From contig CAMLSF010000087.1 in NCBI GenBank assembly GCA_946482615.1, positions 1 to 16,473 of the forward strand: a DNA stretch of 16,473 nt, given 5' to 3'. The stretch's first letter is position 1. Every line of letters begins with the position of its first letter. A program made the translations under genes and the position numbers. Shown here piece by piece: positions 14,394 through 16,473 of the stretch. This stretch comes from an uncultured Chromatiaceae bacterium (lineage in GTDB: Bacteria; Pseudomonadota; Gammaproteobacteria; Enterobacterales; Alteromonadaceae). The notes beneath the pieces were generated by a model. That model ran no database searches. It was given only the letters and a program-made list of their open reading frames with translations, and had not been told where the DNA came from.

Positions 14394-14418
14394 TAAAAAA
14401 TAAAAGCCCTGCCGTGAA
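14390..14418 (-). promoter_or_regulatory. Candidate promoter of the ygjP-like/GGCT/serine hydrolase operon
   Basis: On the minus strand TTCACG (14413-14418) and TACACT (14390-14395) are 17 bases apart, each a 4/6 match to consensus. Transcription would begin near 14383, about 25 bases before the GTG start. Confidence 0.45.
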
Positions 14419-14512
14419 CCTTTCTTTTTAGCTGTACTGGTTTCTGTTCATCTGGCATGCTCCTCTGGTTTATACATTCACCTGAACCCAGGATAAGCAG
14501 CACCACTGAATG

Positions 14513-14590
14513 GACATCTTTTCGCGCTTCTCTGTGTTGCTCTGTCTGGCCATAGCCTGCTATGACGTACGAAAAAGCGCCCTAAGATCC
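14513..14590. repeat. Imperfect palindromic element, possible REP/MITE-like unit
   Basis: GCGCTT (14524-14529) pairs with AAGCGC (14575-14580). Outside these arms GGA and ATCTT-like bases recur in inverted order, and the centre has CATAGC (14551-14556) next to GCTATG (14559-14564). The nested palindromes resemble a dispersed intergenic repeat, but no second copy exists in this window. Confidence 0.3.
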
Positions 14591-14652
14591 ATAAAAATCT
14601 GTGTATTCAGGCCATAGAGAGTTCTGTCTTTTAAAAGAATACTTTTACTTCG

Positions 14653-14674
14653 TTGATTTTATTCGTTAAATCAA
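14653..14674. promoter_or_regulatory. Inverted repeat upstream of the histidine phosphatase gene
   Basis: TTGATTT (14653-14659) and AAATCAA (14668-14674) are perfect 7-bp arms around 8 bases. A weak promoter-like pair overlaps it (TTTACT 14643-14648, then TAAATC 14667-14672, 17 bases apart). This arrangement would suit a regulator binding over the -10 region. Confidence 0.3.
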
Positions 14675-14741
14675 GAGGCTGACACTCATTATCCAGGGTT
14701 CAGCTTATTAGACGAAACAGCAGGAAAAAAGGGGTTAACCA

Positions 14742-15266
14742 GTGATCAAAAAATTATCAGCTTTTGGCGGCATCATACTGCTTGGTGTTACAGCTTGTGC
14801 TTTGCAGGCGGCTCCGTCTGAAATTTATCTGGTGCGCCATGCTGAAAAACTAAAGTCTGCGGACAAAGATCCGGTGCTGAGTCCTTGTGGTCTGGCGCAA
14901 GCTCAGGCTATGGCAAAATTGATCCCTGCTTCTGTGTCGACTATTTACCACAGCGGCTATCGGCGCACTCAACAAACGGCACAACAGATTGCATTGGCTC
15001 AATCTGACGCAAAATTGCAGTCATATAACGCCAGCGATTTAGCTGCCTTTGCTGCAAAAATCCTGCAACAGGACAGTACTGTGCTGGTGGTTGGACACAG
15101 CAATACCACACCTGAACTCATCCATCTGCTTAGCCAGCTACCTGCGCCACAGATCACCGAACAAGACTATGGTGTGGTGTATCAGCTAAAACAGTCGGAA
15201 CAGGGTTATAGTTTATTGAGCAATACCATTGTCCAGCCAGCAATCTGCACCTCATCGAATAGTTAG
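14742..15266 (+). CDS. Exported histidine phosphatase family protein (SixA/PGAM-like)
   Basis: This 174-residue protein belongs to the histidine phosphatase superfamily. The N-terminal VRHAEK (31-36) holds the catalytic His33 and Arg32, R75 in GYRRTQQTA (72-80) fits the second phosphate-binding Arg, and H119 in VVGHSNTTPEL (116-126) is the second catalytic His. An export signal occupies residues 1-18. GVTAC (15-19) matches a lipobox, so C19 may be lipidated and the protein anchored on the periplasmic side; a simple cut after LQA is the alternative. That differs from cytoplasmic SixA, which acts on phosphohistidine of ArcB, so the substrate here is unknown. The start is GTG 14742 with GGGG seven bases upstream. 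It is read alone. Inverted repeats lie in its upstream region, and no terminator is visible after it. Confidence 0.87.
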   Translation: MIKKLSAFGGIILLGVTACALQAAPSEIYLVRHAEKLKSADKDPVLSPCGLAQAQAMAKLIPASVSTIYHSGYRRTQQTAQQIALAQSDAKLQSYNASDLAAFAAKILQQDSTVLVVGHSNTTPELIHLLSQLPAPQITEQDYGVVYQLKQSEQGYSLLSNTIVQPAICTSSNS

Positions 15267-15288
15267 ATCAAGCACTTAGCCTGGCTGC

Positions 15289-15315
15289 TTCGCAGCAAAA
15301 ATAATCCGCTATGCT
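15289..15315 (+). promoter_or_regulatory. Weak candidate promoter for the GAF-ATPase gene
   Basis: TTCGCA (15289-15294) and TATGCT (15310-15315) are 15 bases apart, shorter than ideal. The -35 overlaps a small perfect hairpin (GCTGC 15284-15288, GCAGC 15292-15296). Confidence 0.28.
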
Positions 15316-15375
15316 AGACTGACTGCAGCGAAGTTTTTCCTTCTTTGACCAACTACAGTCTGCTGCAGGGGCTTT

Positions 15376-16430
15376 ATGGCGTTTTATCAGAAATTGTTAG
15401 AACTGTTTCAGTCTATTCACAACTCTGAACGTTTTCTGGATGTATTTCCCGAACTGGAAGCGCAAATACTGCAGCTTTTTTCCGCCGAACGTATCACTAT
15501 TTATCAGCGTAGTTATCACAGTCAGGATATTTATTCACGTTTTAAAACCGGCTCTGAATTGACTGAAATTCGTGTGCCTATAGGCCCACAATCCATAGCA
15601 GGTTATGTGGCTTTAAGTAAAAAGTCAGTACTGATTAAAGACGCTTACAATGAGCAGGAACTACAGCAAATCCACCCTAAACTGAACTTCGCCCGTCAAT
15701 TTGACCAGAAATCAGGCTTTCGTACCCGTTCCGTGTTGGCCGTACCTATTACGGAGCAAAACGTCTTGTTAGGGGTGATCCAGCTGATTAATGCTAAAAC
15801 TGCCGCGGCTTTTAGTCAGGATGACTGTGATAAAGCCATGCAACTGGCGCAATTGCTGGGGCAGAAATTTCGTTATGAATTAGGCGCAACCCGCGGGCCT
15901 TTTGATTATCTGCAGCACCGTAATTTAATTTCAGCCAGCCAGTTGCAACAACTCAACCAGCCACCCCAAGATTTTGCCACTCAAGTGAATAAAATCATCA
16001 CAGACTACAAAATCAGTAAAGAACAATTGGGCTTATCGCTGGAAGCTTTTTATCAGGTCAGTTTTATTGGCTTTGAACCAGATAAGTACCAGCTGCATGC
16101 GATGAACAGCAAACTGAACCGTTCTTACCTGCTGAAAAACCACCTGGTGATCCTCGAAGATCAATCCGGCAAAGCAGTGATAGTGCTGACCAATCCAAAT
16201 CACGCCGAAACCCTGATGGAAGTAGAGCGGGCCACAGGCTTATTAAGCTATGACATTCATGTCGCTTTACCTGACGATATCGATCACTACATTAAAGGCC
16301 AGCAGGACAATAATTTAACTGAACTGGGTGATCTGTTAAACGAAGCGGACGACGACCTGACGCTGGAAAACTTTCAACAGGAAGAAGAAGGGATATCCGA
16401 AGAAACCCCTGTAGTGGTCAAGCTGGTGAA
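15376..16430 (+). CDS. GAF domain plus PilB/GspE-type ATPase N-terminal domain, truncated by contig end
   Basis: About 351 genuine residues are present. A GAF sensor domain (about 20-165, with IAGYVALSKKSVLIKDAY near 74-91 and RSVLAVPI near 118-125) is followed by a domain like the N-terminus of GspE/PilB/MshE ATPases (about 175-310). An acidic linker (about 312-345) comes next, then ETPVVVKLV. The family consensus continues VKLVN into the AAA-type ATPase with Walker motifs, none of which is present here. The full gene is therefore probably a GAF-regulated secretion or pilus ATPase-like protein of more than 700 residues, perhaps responding to a small ligand. The frame appears to run on to a TAG at 16450-16452, but the codons after 16430 are sequencing adapter: the residues DRKSVV and the stop are artefacts, and Lys352 is probably Asn in the real gene. 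The ATG start at 15376 has AGGGG just upstream. Confidence 0.88.
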
Positions 16431-16473
16431 AGATCGGAAGAGCGTCGTGTAGGGAAAGTGTGTTGTGGGGGGG
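16431..16473 (+). other. Illumina TruSeq adapter read-through and poly-G (not genomic)
   Basis: Bases 16431-16458 match the first 28 bases of the standard Illumina TruSeq adapter that begins AGATCGGAAGAGCGTCGTGT. The match then degrades (TGTGTTGT) and ends in seven G residues, as low-quality ends of two-colour chemistry reads do. It is an assembly artefact and should be trimmed. Confidence 0.97.

Larger units (their letters stand above)
14360..14741. other. Intergenic region between divergent genes, rich in small palindromes
   Basis: These 382 bases hold no protein gene that I can support. Besides the operator-like repeat and promoter at the left end, they contain an imperfect palindromic element (about 14513-14590), the 12-base palindrome TCTTTTAAAAGA (14627-14638) and the inverted pair TTGATTT/AAATCAA (14653-14659 and 14668-14674) about 70 bases before the histidine phosphatase gene. 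Confidence 0.6.

Noticed and set aside
15284..15301. Hairpin GCTGC/GCAGC after the histidine phosphatase gene as a terminator
   Set aside because: It is followed by A residues rather than T on the plus strand, and the stem has only five pairs.
1..16473. Defence island, prophage, integron, CRISPR or tRNA genes
   Set aside because: No transposase, integrase, repeat array, attC-like site or tRNA-like cloverleaf was found; the single nuclease is a secreted S1/P1 enzyme and not part of a defence locus.

Overview
The window looks like one whole contig of about 16.5 kb from a gammaproteobacterium of the Alteromonadales/Chromatiaceae type, with Rheinheimera or a close relative as the best guess. The grounds are the mix of E. 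coli-like housekeeping genes (yjdF, yfiF, rlmJ, yciU, rlmA) with lineage-type genes (a receiver-TPR protein, a Cache sensor, a GAF-PulE ATPase), a moderate GC content and short intergenic gaps. The assignment is inferred from protein character only. It is mostly ordinary chromosome: I see no rRNA, tRNA, CRISPR array, transposase, phage gene or complete defence system.

Layout. 17-637 (-): YjdF-like membrane protein. 833-967 (+): possible 44-residue single-span membrane protein. 1006-1887 (-): YfiF-type SPOUT RNA methyltransferase. 2076-3718 (+): rlmJ and a secreted S1/P1 nuclease, 11 bp apart. 3705-5258 (-): receiver-TPR response regulator, converging on the nuclease gene. 5397-5729 (-): yciU (DUF440), with its own extended -10 promoter. 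5881-7103 (+): VOC-fold protein and rlmA, 11 bp apart. 7095-7943 (-): secreted protein with 12 cysteines behind a strong promoter and a perfect 10-bp inverted repeat. 8241-10172 (+): large sensor with two Cache-like modules, followed by about 410 bp without a convincing gene that ends in two tandem intrinsic terminators. 10585-12063 (-): coiled-coil protein with what looks like a dead HD-GYP domain. 12134-14359 (-): tight operon of a YgjP-like metallopeptidase, a gamma-glutamylcyclotransferase-like protein and a secreted beta-lactamase-fold serine hydrolase. 14742-15266 (+): exported histidine phosphatase. 15376 to contig end (+): GAF plus type II/IV secretion ATPase N-terminus, cut off.

Three themes stand out. 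First, rRNA maintenance: RlmJ and RlmA modify 23S rRNA, and YfiF probably modifies an RNA. Second, signalling proteins with altered key residues: a receiver with Arg at the usual Lys position, an HD-GYP-like domain lacking its metal ligands, and a soluble-looking tandem Cache protein with a chemoreceptor-tip-like segment. Third, several genes appear to use TTG or GTG starts (yfiF, the receiver-TPR gene, the ygjP-like gene, the serine hydrolase and the histidine phosphatase).

The last 43 bases are not genomic. From 16431 they match the Illumina TruSeq adapter and end in poly-G. The C-terminal residues DRKSVV and the stop codon of the last gene are therefore artefacts, and that gene is really truncated by the contig end.
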